Of a DNA stretch of 22,787 bases, positions 14,451 through 21,174 are shown piece by piece. Numbering within the stretch: the stretch's first letter is position 1; each line of letters starts with the position of its first letter. The notes beneath the pieces are model-generated. The model saw nothing but the letters and a program-made list of their open reading frames with translations. It did not search any database and had not been told where the DNA came from. A program made the translations under genes and the position numbers. The DNA lies in the NCBI GenBank assembly GCA_934597125.1, contig CAKTQM010000027.1:1-22787 (forward strand), written 5' to 3'. This DNA comes from an uncultured Oscillospiraceae bacterium (lineage in GTDB: Bacteria > Bacillota > Clostridia > Oscillospirales > Oscillospiraceae).

Positions 14451-15826
14451 TCCGCCGCCTCCTTTCCCTTCAGCTGGCAGAGATGCTCCATTTTGGCGCT
14501 TTCCGCCCGAATGGCGGCGCAGCGGGGATCGTTCCAGATGGCCGCCCAGTCATCCCGCAGCAGGTCGCCCAGAGGGGCATCCGACAGCCAGCTCTGGCAG
14601 GGGACTACCTTGCCGTCCGGTGTCACCGCCATATTGGACAGACATGCGCCGCAGCTGGGGATCAGGCTCAGACCCAGAGAACGCAGCGTCTCCTCACTCA
14701 GCCAGCCGGGGGAGGTAAAGTCCAGCTCCATGCCCAGCTCCCGCACCGTGTCCACGGCCTGACGAAGAATGCCCGTCAGCGCATCGGCGGTCAGGGCGGT
14801 GGCGCGGCTCTCCTGCGCGCAGGCACCGCCGGAGGGGATCAGTCCCGAGCAGGTGACGTAGCGCACCCCCAGACTGTGGACAAACCGCAGCGTTTCGGCA
14901 TAGTGGGTGTTCAGGGAACACAGGGGCGTGTTCACCGACACGATCAGCCCCGCCGCCACGGCGTTGCGGATGCCCTGTACCGTGTCGCAGAAGCCGTTGA
15001 CGCCCACCAGATGGTTGTGGACGTTGCCCTCGGCGCTGTACAGTGTCACCTGAACGCTGTCAAGGCTGGCCTTGTACAGCCCCGCGCACAGCTCCGACGT
15101 CAGCAGGCGGCCGTTGGTGTTCAGGCGGGTGACGAACCACTCCGCCGCGCCCACCAGCTCCACCAGATCGCGGCGCAGCGTAGGCTCGCCGCCGGTGAAG
15201 GTCACCTGGGGGATATTGGCTTTGCGCAGGGTTTCCAGTACGGCTTTCCACGCTTCGGTGGATAACTCCGGCGTTTCGCCCATGGGCTGGCCCGCCGCGT
15301 AGCAGTGCAGGCATTTCTGATTGCAGTGCCATGCGCCGTCCTGCTCCATGGCGCTGACCATCAGATCCATCCGATGGGGCGCGGTCATCTCCGGCGCGTA
15401 TTCGCCCAGGGTCAGCAGCCCCACTTCCTCCTCCGGCTCGCGGCCCTGGGCGATGGCGATGAGGCTGGTCAGCATGCTGTGCAGGTCTGCCGCCAGAGTC
15501 TGCCGTCGGGTACGGGGGTAGACCCGGTGGGCCTGCTCCACCGCCGCCGTCATCAGGGCTTCCCACCGGCTCTCGTCCAGCTCCTGCCCCTCATAGGCCA
15601 GCAGCTGATCCATCAGCGCGGACAGCAAAATCGCCCAGCTGAGGTTCAGCGGCACCAGCCGCGCACCGTTGAGCAGCAGCAGAAAGGGCGCCTGTGGCGT
15701 CTCCTCTCTGGGCGGGATCATGTGGATGCGCACCACACCGGGGCCCTTGGGATCCAACGTGATGTGCCGCACACAGTTCAGCCGCGTCCGGCGATACTGC
15801 CGTTCGCGGAACGTCATATGTCTCAT
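14447..15826 (-). CDS. Radical SAM/SPASM enzyme with N-terminal RRE-like extension
   Basis: A 459-residue enzyme. Residues about 1-150 precede the radical SAM core; within them 47-75 (FLLLLNGARLVPLN, then an Ile/Leu-rich helix) resembles PqqD-type RiPP recognition elements. The core has Cys168-x3-Cys172-x2-Cys175 (HCNQKCLHCY), GGEPT at 212-216 and LNTNG at about 235-239. The SPASM region has Cys392, 395, 410, 436 and 450, with TPDGKVVPC typical of it. SPASM enzymes usually modify peptides, for example by thioether formation at Cys. The coupled downstream gene encodes a Cys-Ala repeat protein, the likely target. Start: AGGAGG about five bases before the ATG. It has its own extended -10 promoter, 84 nt after gpr. 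Confidence 0.9.
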   Translation of the reverse strand: MRHMTFRERQYRRTRLNCVRHITLDPKGPGVVRIHMIPPREETPQAPFLLLLNGARLVPLNLSWAILLSALMDQLLAYEGQELDESRWEALMTAAVEQAHRVYPRTRRQTLAADLHSMLTSLIAIAQGREPEEEVGLLTLGEYAPEMTAPHRMDLMVSAMEQDGAWHCNQKCLHCYAAGQPMGETPELSTEAWKAVLETLRKANIPQVTFTGGEPTLRRDLVELVGAAEWFVTRLNTNGRLLTSELCAGLYKASLDSVQVTLYSAEGNVHNHLVGVNGFCDTVQGIRNAVAAGLIVSVNTPLCSLNTHYAETLRFVHSLGVRYVTCSGLIPSGGACAQESRATALTADALTGILRQAVDTVRELGMELDFTSPGWLSEETLRSLGLSLIPSCGACLSNMAVTPDGKVVPCQSWLSDAPLGDLLRDDWAAIWNDPRCAAIRAESAKMEHLCQLKGKEAAE

Positions 15827-15861
15827 GTGTTCCTCCTGTGGAGCATAGGGCTCCTGCCCTC

Positions 15862-15890
15862 AGCATAGCACACCGCGGGGCGGATGGCAA
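15862..15890 (-). promoter_or_regulatory. Promoter of the radical SAM/Cys-repeat operon
   Basis: Minus strand TTGCCA (15885-15890), 17-nt spacer ending TGC, then TATGCT (15862-15867): an extended -10 vegetative promoter about 36 nt before the start codon. Confidence 0.7.
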
Positions 15891-15910
15891 GCCGAAAGAC
15901 GCCGGTGCTT

Positions 15911-16771
15911 TTACCCCAGCAGACCTGTCACGTCCTCCACACTTAACCCCTTTTGCAGCGCCAGCGTCACGCCGTAGCCGATGACACGGCCCAGCTCCCG
16001 CACACGGCTGTCAATGTCCCGCGGGGTCAGGAACAGGGGATCCTCGTCCTCCGTCTCGCCCTCCAGCAGACTGGCGGCGATCACCGTCGGCACGCCCACG
16101 GCGATCACCGGAACCCCCAGAGTCTGGGCGTTGATGGCCTTGCGATGGTTGCCCACACCGCTGCCGGGGATCAGCCCCGTGTCCCCCAGCTGCACGGTGG
16201 CGCACAATCGCTCCCGCCCGCGGGCGGCCAATGCGTCCACAGCGATGACGGCGGCGCTTCCGGTGGCCTGTACGGCGCCCCGCAGCAGCTCCAGCGTCTC
16301 CATACCCGTCTCCGCCAGCACCCCCGGCGCCAGGGCCGATACTGGGGTGAAGCCCCGAAACTGGCGGGGCAGGGCGCGCACCATGTGCCGCGTAACCAGC
16401 AGATTTTCCAGCGCCAAGGGCCCCACCGCGTCGGCAGTCATGCAGCGGTTGCCTAATCCCGCCGTCAGAACGGGAAAGTCCTGCCCGATCCCCGGCAGCA
16501 GCCGCCGCAGCTCACCCGCCAGACAGTTGACCGCGCGGACAAAAAAGCCCTCCTCCCGCCGGAAGAAGGGGCGCAGGTCGATGGTTACATACCGTCCCTC
16601 CGGCTTACCCACCGCCTGCGCCGCCTGCGGCGAACGGATCTCTACCTCCGTGACAGGGTAGCCCTGCCGCTCACATTCTCTGGCGCGAACGCCCTCCAGA
16701 CAGGAAATATCGCCCTGCTTCCGGATATTTTCTACGCTTTCCAACGCCAAATCGGTGCGGGTGATCCTCAT
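15911..16771 (-). CDS. gpr: Spore germination protease GPR
   Basis: The protease that degrades small acid-soluble spore proteins in the first minutes of germination, made as a zymogen in the forespore. Recognised by RTDLALES near the N-terminus, VTIDLRPFF, LTAGLGNRCMTADAVGPLA, and SGVGNHRKAINAQTLGVPVIAVGVPTVI; 286 residues from this start, within family range. The start is unclear: ATG at 16771 lies 13 nt after AAAGGAG, while an in-frame GTG at 16783 lies only one base after it; I prefer the ATG. A sigma-G promoter is expected, but I see only weak matches. It is divergent from rpsT, as in Bacillus. No terminator is visible before the following radical SAM gene. Confidence 0.94.
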   Translation of the reverse strand: MRITRTDLALESVENIRKQGDISCLEGVRARECERQGYPVTEVEIRSPQAAQAVGKPEGRYVTIDLRPFFRREEGFFVRAVNCLAGELRRLLPGIGQDFPVLTAGLGNRCMTADAVGPLALENLLVTRHMVRALPRQFRGFTPVSALAPGVLAETGMETLELLRGAVQATGSAAVIAVDALAARGRERLCATVQLGDTGLIPGSGVGNHRKAINAQTLGVPVIAVGVPTVIAASLLEGETEDEDPLFLTPRDIDSRVRELGRVIGYGVTLALQKGLSVEDVTGLLG

Positions 16772-16797
16772 GTTTGTGGTCACACTCCTTTCAAAAG

Positions 16798-16811
16798 CAC
16801 AAAATGTTGTG
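16798..16811. promoter_or_regulatory. Small inverted repeat in the gpr-rpsT divergent region
   Basis: CACAA-AATG-TTGTG, a perfect 5-bp inverted repeat with a 4-bp centre, just upstream of the gpr ribosome site. Could be a protein site or chance. Confidence 0.2.
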
Positions 16812-16879
16812 GATATTGGGCAGTTTTGCCGCCAAAAAAAGATTTATGCGAAAAAAACGGGTGAATCTGAAAAAAACCC

Positions 16880-16908
16880 TTGCAATTTCTGGGCAAAGAT
16901 GCTAAAAT
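16880..16908 (+). promoter_or_regulatory. Strong sigma-A promoter for rpsT
   Basis: TTGCAA (16880-16885), 17-nt spacer ending TGC, then TAAAAT (16903-16908): a near-consensus extended -10 promoter, fitting a ribosomal protein gene. Confidence 0.85.
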
Positions 16909-16966
16909 ATCATCCTGCGTGGGACTTTACGTCCGCGTTAATGTCATAACCGAGGAGGTGTTTGGT

Positions 16967-17230
16967 TTGCCGAATATCAAGTCTGCTAAGAAGCGTGTTC
17001 TGGTGGCAGAGGCGCGCAATGCCCGCAACAAAGCCGAAAAGTCCGCACTGAAGACTGCTATCAAGAAGTTCGAGGCTGCTGCCGTTGACGGCGATCGCAC
17101 CGAGGCCGAGGGCACTTACAAGGTGGCGGTCAAGGCCATCGACAAGGCTGCTGCCAAGGGTTTGATGCACAAGAACAACGCGGCTCACAAGAAGTCCGCT
17201 CTGACCCTGAAGCTGAATAAGATCGGTTAA
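16967..17230 (+). CDS. rpsT: Small ribosomal subunit protein bS20
   Basis: An 87-residue, Lys/Ala-rich helical protein that binds 16S rRNA during 30S assembly. The N-terminus PNIKSAKKRVLVAEARNARNKAEKS and the C-terminal HKNNAAHKKSALT are diagnostic. The start codon is TTG (16967-16969), eight bases after GAGGAGG; the open frame extends upstream, but that stretch is promoter and leader. A weak start codon fits the translational autoregulation known for S20 in some bacteria. Monocistronic, between its own promoter and terminator; the divergent neighbour is gpr. Confidence 0.97.
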   Translation: MPNIKSAKKRVLVAEARNARNKAEKSALKTAIKKFEAAAVDGDRTEAEGTYKVAVKAIDKAAAKGLMHKNNAAHKKSALTLKLNKIG

Positions 17231-17243
17231 CGAACCACATTCG

Positions 17244-17276
17244 ACAGACGTCCATCGGGCGTCTGTTTTTGTTTTT
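17244..17276 (+). terminator. Terminator of rpsT
   Basis: ACAGACGTCC (17244-17253) pairs with GGGCGTCTGT (17257-17266) with G-T pairs, followed by TTTTTGTTTTT. Confidence 0.9.
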
Positions 17277-17393
17277 GCAAGGGGAATGACAGCCTTCCCT
17301 GCGTCGGTTTGCGCCGCCAAAAATTTCCGTCTGGCATCAGGGAACATTCTGTCCCTTCTCAGCGTCTTATAGACAGAAAGGATGGTGCTCCTC

Positions 17394-18146
17394 ATGAAAC
17401 GTTCCCTGTCTCTGATTCTGCTGTCCGCCGCCTGTGTTCTGGCGCTGGCGGCGGTGGTCACGCTGTCCGGCTGCACAGCCAAGGGCGGCAACGATCCCAC
17501 CGGCAGCATCACACCGCCCGATCCCCAGCCCGACGCCGCCGGTCAGTCCGCCACTTATACCAGCGGCAACGTGGACATGGCGCTGACGCTTCCCGACGGC
17601 TGGCAGTGGGAGGCGGTGCAGCACAAGGAGGGAAGCACCGAGGGCATCCACTTCTGGAAAACGGACGACAAGGCGCTGGATTTCCAGCTGCTCTGCTGGC
17701 GCGATGGCTTCGGCCTGTGCGGCACCGGCCTGAGCAGCGAGGAAGTTACCTTGCCCAACGGCCAGAAGGTCTGGCAGCACACGCAGGAGGACGGCGACGG
17801 CCTGTGGCTGAACATCTATTTTGAGGGCGTCCCCGGCGACTACGTCTGCGCCCCCAGCGGCGCTTTCACCAAAGAGACATGGGACGGCTGTCGGGATGAG
17901 CTGCTGGCTATCCTGGGCACCGCGCAATTCGGCCGCGGTGCCATGACCGAGCAGCAGGCCATCGACGCGGCAAAGGCCCAATTCGATGGCGAATACGACA
18001 CGGCCTATGGCCGGTACGATATTGCCGACGGCAGCTGGACGGTCTATTTCAGCAGGGGCGCAATGGGACAGCAAGGAGGACGGTTCATTGTCGCCGCTGA
18101 CGGCACGGTCACCGCCGCGGCAAACGGCGACGAAACGGAAAAGTAA
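17394..18146 (+). CDS. Lipoprotein of unknown function
   Basis: A 250-residue secreted lipoprotein. The N-terminus is KRSLSL, a hydrophobic stretch, then the lipobox LSGC with the lipid-modified Cys27. A Pro/Asp/Gly-rich linker follows to about residue 50, then a globular domain. Within that, LPDGWQWEAVQHKEGSTEG and FWKTDDKALDFQLLCWRDGFGLCG are seen. The last ~60 residues (EQQAIDAAKAQFDGEYDTAY) resemble PepSY-like repeats, an inference from pattern only. The start is the second ATG (17394), 11 nt after AAAGGA; the ATG at 17382 abuts the site. I do not recognise a family. It is monocistronic, ending in a hairpin. Confidence 0.87.
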   Translation: MKRSLSLILLSAACVLALAAVVTLSGCTAKGGNDPTGSITPPDPQPDAAGQSATYTSGNVDMALTLPDGWQWEAVQHKEGSTEGIHFWKTDDKALDFQLLCWRDGFGLCGTGLSSEEVTLPNGQKVWQHTQEDGDGLWLNIYFEGVPGDYVCAPSGAFTKETWDGCRDELLAILGTAQFGRGAMTEQQAIDAAKAQFDGEYDTAYGRYDIADGSWTVYFSRGAMGQQGGRFIVAADGTVTAAANGDETEK

Positions 18147-18157
18147 AGCTTCTCTTC

Positions 18158-18183
18158 ACAGGGCGGACGGCAGTCCGCCCTGT
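18158..18183 (+). terminator. Terminator hairpin after the lipoprotein gene
   Basis: Perfect 11-bp stem (18158-18168 with 18173-18183), loop GGCA, followed by a modest T-rich tail (TCTTATCCCCTTTT). Confidence 0.7.
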
Positions 18184-18210
18184 TCTTATCCCCTTTTCCA
18201 TGAAAAAGCC

Positions 18211-18239
18211 TTGCCTTTTTCCCCTTTTTGCTGCATACT
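18211..18239 (+). promoter_or_regulatory. Promoter of the AlaX-VanY pair
   Basis: TTGCCT (18211-18216), 17-nt spacer, CATACT (18234-18239), about 35 nt before the start codon. Confidence 0.55.
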
Positions 18240-18274
18240 AAGAGGCGGAACATTTTCCACACAGGGAGTAACCA

Positions 18275-19429
18275 ATGGAGACCATCAAGCTATACTATCA
18301 GGACGCCTTTATGCGGCAATTTGACGCCACGGTGCTGGCGTGTACCGCCGACAAGAAGGAGTGGGACGTGGTGCTTGACCGCACCGCCTTCTATCCCGAG
18401 GGTGGCGGACAGGCTGCCGACCACGGCACACTGGGCGGCGTCAACGTGCGGGACGTTCACGAACGGGACGGCGTGATCCATCATACCTGCGACAAGCCCC
18501 TGACCGTGGGGGAAACCGTCTGCGGCGAGATCGACTGGGCCCGCCGCTTTGACCATATGCAGCAGCACTCCGGTGAGCATATCGTCTCCGGCATGCTGTG
18601 CAGCACCTATCACTGTGACAACACCGGTTTCCACATGGGGGCCGATGTGGTGACTATCGACTATAACACCGACATTCCCTGGGAGGGCGTACTGGACATT
18701 GAGGCGCGGGCCAACCGGTACATCTGGGAAAACCACCCTATCGTCATCCGCTATCCCGAGCCGGACGAGCTGGCCCGACTTCCCTATCGCAGCAAGAAGG
18801 CGCTGGAGGGGCCGGTACGGATCACGGAATTTCCCGGGGCGGATATGTGCGCCTGCTGCGGCACCCATGTGGAGACCAGCGGCCAGGTAGGGCTGGTGAA
18901 GTTCATCGGCTGGCAGAAGTTTCGGGATGGCGTACGGCTGGAGGTGCTGTTCGGCCGGCGGGCGCTGGACTATCTAGCCTTGAACTGGCAGCAAAACAGC
19001 GCCATTGGCCGCGCGCTGTCGGTAAAGCCCAATGCCACCCACGCCGCCGTAGTGCGGCTGAAGGACGAGCTGGCCGCAGTGAAGCAGCGGTGCGACGCAC
19101 TGGAGACGGAACAGTTTGCCGCACTGGCCGCCCGGTACGACGGCGCGGGCGATGTGCTGCTGGTGCAGCCGGCCATGGAGTCTGATGCCGTGCGGCGGCT
19201 GTGCGACATGGTGGCGGCCCGCTGCGGCGGGCGCTGCGCGGTGTTCGCGGGGCAGGACGGCGCCTACAAATACGCCGTGATCCATTCGGGAGCCGATCTT
19301 CGCGCCTTTATTCAATCCATGAACGCCGCGCTGAATGGCCGCGGCGGCGGCCGTGACGGCTTTGCCCAGGGCAGCGCCGCCTGCGGCGCGGCGGAGATCC
19401 ACCACTTTTTTGAAGGAGAGAAGAAATGA
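18275..19429 (+). CDS. Alanyl-tRNA editing protein (AlaX-L type, with DHHA1 domain)
   Basis: A 384-residue free-standing homologue of the alanyl-tRNA synthetase editing and C-terminal regions, which hydrolyses mischarged Ser- or Gly-tRNA(Ala). The front domain has FYPEGGGQAADHG (39-51), and the zinc site is His98-x3-His102 (HSGEH) plus Cys194-x3-His198 (CCGTH). A helical linker (about 245-290) leads to a DHHA1 domain ending GGGRDGFAQGS. The aminoacylation core is absent, and so is a KMSKS-like region, so this is not a truncated AlaRS. GGGAG precedes the ATG by about seven bases. It overlaps the VanY-type gene by 4 nt (ATGA), so the two are translationally coupled. Confidence 0.93.
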   Translation: METIKLYYQDAFMRQFDATVLACTADKKEWDVVLDRTAFYPEGGGQAADHGTLGGVNVRDVHERDGVIHHTCDKPLTVGETVCGEIDWARRFDHMQQHSGEHIVSGMLCSTYHCDNTGFHMGADVVTIDYNTDIPWEGVLDIEARANRYIWENHPIVIRYPEPDELARLPYRSKKALEGPVRITEFPGADMCACCGTHVETSGQVGLVKFIGWQKFRDGVRLEVLFGRRALDYLALNWQQNSAIGRALSVKPNATHAAVVRLKDELAAVKQRCDALETEQFAALAARYDGAGDVLLVQPAMESDAVRRLCDMVAARCGGRCAVFAGQDGAYKYAVIHSGADLRAFIQSMNAALNGRGGGRDGFAQGSAACGAAEIHHFFEGEKK

Positions 19430-20400
19430 CACAGCAAGGAAAACGTGCCTATCACGGCCGCCGAGGCCCCACACCCCTGGTGTGGATCATCGCGCTGGTG
19501 GTGCTGATCGCCGCCGTGGTGCTGGTGGTCGTGGGCCTGAGCAAACACGACGCCATCCCGCCGAAGCACGACGACCCCCAGCAGACGGCGGAGCCCAACA
19601 CCCCTGACAACACCCAGCAGCCGGAAAACAAGGACGATCCGGCGGACACCAACGACCCCGCCAAGGAGGAGCCTGACAAGACCGGCGAACCCAATACCGG
19701 TGACAACACCACCGGCAGCGGCACCACCGCCTCCACCGGCAGCGACGAGCCGTATATTGACGCCAACGGTCTTTTGCAATACTCCACCAATGGGCATTAC
19801 GTGCAGATGGACAGCTATCAGGGCGGCGGGCAGCCGGATTGGCAGCTGCTGCTGGTGAATGACTGGAACCCTCTGCCCGCGGGCTATGACAGCGACGTGT
19901 CCTTTACCACCGTTACCGGCGGCAAGCAGATGGACAGCCGCATCACCGACGCGGTGGAGCAGATGCTGAAAGACGCCAGCGCCTACGAGCTGGCGGTAGT
20001 CAGCGCCTATCGCCCCAAGGACGAGCAGACCACCCTGTACTGGCGCAAGGTGAAGCAGTACACTGACAAGGGCTACAGCGATCTGGAGGCCCAGAAGGTG
20101 GGCGGCACCATCGTCAAGCGTCCGGGCTTCAGCGAGCATAACTGCGGCCTGGCCATGGACGTGGGCGGCAGCGGCGATTACACGCTGGAGCAGACCTTTG
20201 CCAACACCGCGGCCTATACCTGGCTCATCGACCACTGCGCCGACTACGGCTTTATTCTCCGTTTCCCTAAGGGAAAAGAGGACATTACCGGTGTGATCTA
20301 CGAGCCCTGGCACTACCGCTATGTGGGTGTGGAGGCCGCGAAATACATCATGGACAATGATCTGTGTCTGGAGGAATATCTGGCGCAGGTGCAGAAATAA
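19426..20400 (+). CDS. VanY-type D-alanyl-D-alanine carboxypeptidase (M15B)
   Basis: A 324-residue membrane-anchored zinc peptidase. The N-terminal helix (about 18-38) anchors it, followed by a Pro/Asp/Thr-rich low-complexity linker (about 44-107) that would span the wall, then the catalytic domain. Zinc ligands are His238 and Asp245 (SEHNCGLAMDV) and His296 in EPWHYRYVG, with Glu293 the general base; SAYRPKDEQ at 193-201 is the family substrate-binding segment. Role: trimming of D-Ala from peptidoglycan stem peptides outside the cell. No VanRS, VanH/A/X or other resistance gene is nearby, so this looks like wall housekeeping rather than vancomycin resistance. The 4-nt overlap with the editing gene implies coupled translation. 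Confidence 0.94.
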   Translation: MTQQGKRAYHGRRGPTPLVWIIALVVLIAAVVLVVVGLSKHDAIPPKHDDPQQTAEPNTPDNTQQPENKDDPADTNDPAKEEPDKTGEPNTGDNTTGSGTTASTGSDEPYIDANGLLQYSTNGHYVQMDSYQGGGQPDWQLLLVNDWNPLPAGYDSDVSFTTVTGGKQMDSRITDAVEQMLKDASAYELAVVSAYRPKDEQTTLYWRKVKQYTDKGYSDLEAQKVGGTIVKRPGFSEHNCGLAMDVGGSGDYTLEQTFANTAAYTWLIDHCADYGFILRFPKGKEDITGVIYEPWHYRYVGVEAAKYIMDNDLCLEEYLAQVQK

Positions 20401-20402
20401 GC

Positions 20403-20434
20403 GCAAAAAGACCGCCGAACGGCGGTCTTTTTGC
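20403..20434 (+). terminator. Terminator of the AlaX-VanY pair
   Basis: Perfect 14-bp stem GCAAAAAGACCGCC (20403-20416) with its complement (20421-20434), loop GAAC. The T5 lies in the right arm. Confidence 0.9.
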
Positions 20435-20469
20435 ATGGCTGGAGGGGGTGGCTGTCGGACGGGGCAAAT

Positions 20470-20579
20470 CAAAGGCCCCCTTGTGTAAAGGGGGCTGTCG
20501 AGCGTAAGCGAGACTGGGGGATTGACCGTCAACTCCTCCGGCGCTGCGCGTCACCTCCCCTTACACAGGGAAGGCTTTG
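20470..20579. repeat. Family 1 palindromic repeat, copy B (110 bp)
   Basis: Left end CAAAGGCCCCCTTGTGTAAA and right end the reverse complement of CAAAGCCTTCCCTGTGTAAG. Inner hairpin GAGCGTAAGCGAGAC. Same layout as copies at 7954-8084 and 20984-21104, directly followed by the family 2 half repeat. Confidence 0.88.
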
Positions 20580-20593
20580 GAAAGGGGTAACGG

Positions 20594-20620
20594 CGGGCGG
20601 GGTAGAACCCCGCCCCTACG
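20594..20620. repeat. Family 2 repeat, single arm
   Basis: CGGGCGGGGTAGAACCCCGC and the following CCCTACG match the right arm of the complete copy at 8824-8907. Only this half is present, and it overlaps the stop codon of the minus-strand gene 20616-20810. Confidence 0.85.
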
Positions 20621-20810
20621 GAATCCTATCGCTGCACTCCGGCATGCTTATCTCCTCATACCGCCAGCAGGCCAGCGTACCGGCCTGCCGCGGCTTGAGG
20701 CGGGGATACACACAATGGCCGCATTGGATGGCGTGAAATGTATTCTCCCTCAGCCTTATATAATGCCGTCGGAAGTGGCGGCAGGTCTCGCAGGTTTTTT
20801 CGTGTTCCAT
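20616..20810 (-). CDS. Small Cys-rich protein, 64 aa
   Basis: A 64-residue protein with CETC (7-10), CGHC (30-33) and further Cys at 48 and 59, a layout suggesting a zinc-ribbon fold. HAIQCGHCVYPRLK is a pattern I associate with small hypothetical proteins of gut Firmicutes, but I cannot name a family. Start options: ATG at 20810, 11 nt after AAAGGAGG, or ATG at 20819, only two bases after it; the former is chosen. The last codons and the stop TAG fall in the family 2 repeat arm, so the natural C-terminus may have been altered. Function unknown; nucleic-acid or metal binding is possible. Confidence 0.72.
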   Translation of the reverse strand: MEHEKTCETCRHFRRHYIRLRENTFHAIQCGHCVYPRLKPRQAGTLACWRYEEISMPECSDRIP

Positions 20811-20834
20811 CTCTATCATGGCCTCCTTTTGTAC

Positions 20835-20843
20835 AGCATAGCA
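20835..20843 (-). promoter_or_regulatory. Possible extended -10 for the small Cys-rich gene
   Basis: Minus strand TGCTATGCT (TATGCT at 20835-20840), the same extended -10 seen for the radical SAM gene at 15862-15870, but with no clear -35. It lies close to the ribosome site, leaving a short leader. Confidence 0.3.
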
Positions 20844-20983
20844 CAAGAGGCGTGTTGCATAGGGATAATGCCACGATTTTGTAGCATACTTTTTTCCATC
20901 TTTTGTGATAATGGAGCATTTTGTGGTTACAGTCACGCGTTACTTTTGTCTTTGGTGGCAAAAAAGTATCGAGCAACGCATAT

Positions 20984-21104
20984 CAGAGCCTCCCTTGTGT
21001 AAAGGGAGGTGGCGCGGCGAAGCCGCGACGGAGGGATTGACCCGTAACCGACAATCCCCCCAGTCACCTTCGGTGACAGCCCCCTTTACACAAGGGGGCC
21101 TTTG
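20984..21104. repeat. Family 1 palindromic repeat, copy C (121 bp)
   Basis: The most symmetric copy. Left end CAGAGCCTCCCTTGTGTAAA, right end the reverse complement of CAAAGGCCCCCTTGTGTAAA. Inside are two small hairpins (GCGCGGCGAAGCCGCG, GTCACCTTCGGTGAC) and GGGATTG facing CAATCCC, so the whole unit folds as one long imperfect hairpin. It occupies most of the gap between the small Cys-rich gene and glyQS. Confidence 0.9.
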
Positions 21105-21134
21105 GCTTCTGCGTCCATCACAAAAGGATACCTC

Positions 21135-21169
21135 AAAAAGAAGGGAGCCGTAGCGGCTCCCTTCTTTTT
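21135..21169 (-). terminator. Terminator of glyQS
   Basis: Perfect 16-bp stem (21135-21150 with 21154-21169) whose outer pairs are A5/T5. Immediately past the glyQS stop on the minus strand. Confidence 0.9.
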
Positions 21170-21174
21170 GGTGT

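Noticed and set aside
13368..14762. 464-residue plus-strand open frame with Ala/Gly runs
   Set aside because: Antisense to the Cys-repeat protein; its Ala-rich runs simply mirror the GC-rich Cys-Ala and Gly codons.
19426..20400. Vancomycin-resistance gene vanY
   Set aside because: The peptidase fold matches, but no regulatory or ligase partners are present; it is more simply a wall-trimming carboxypeptidase.
20470..21104. CRISPR-like repeated units
   Set aside because: The repeats are long, palindromic, few, irregularly spaced and include a far copy at 7954; there are no spacers and no cas genes.
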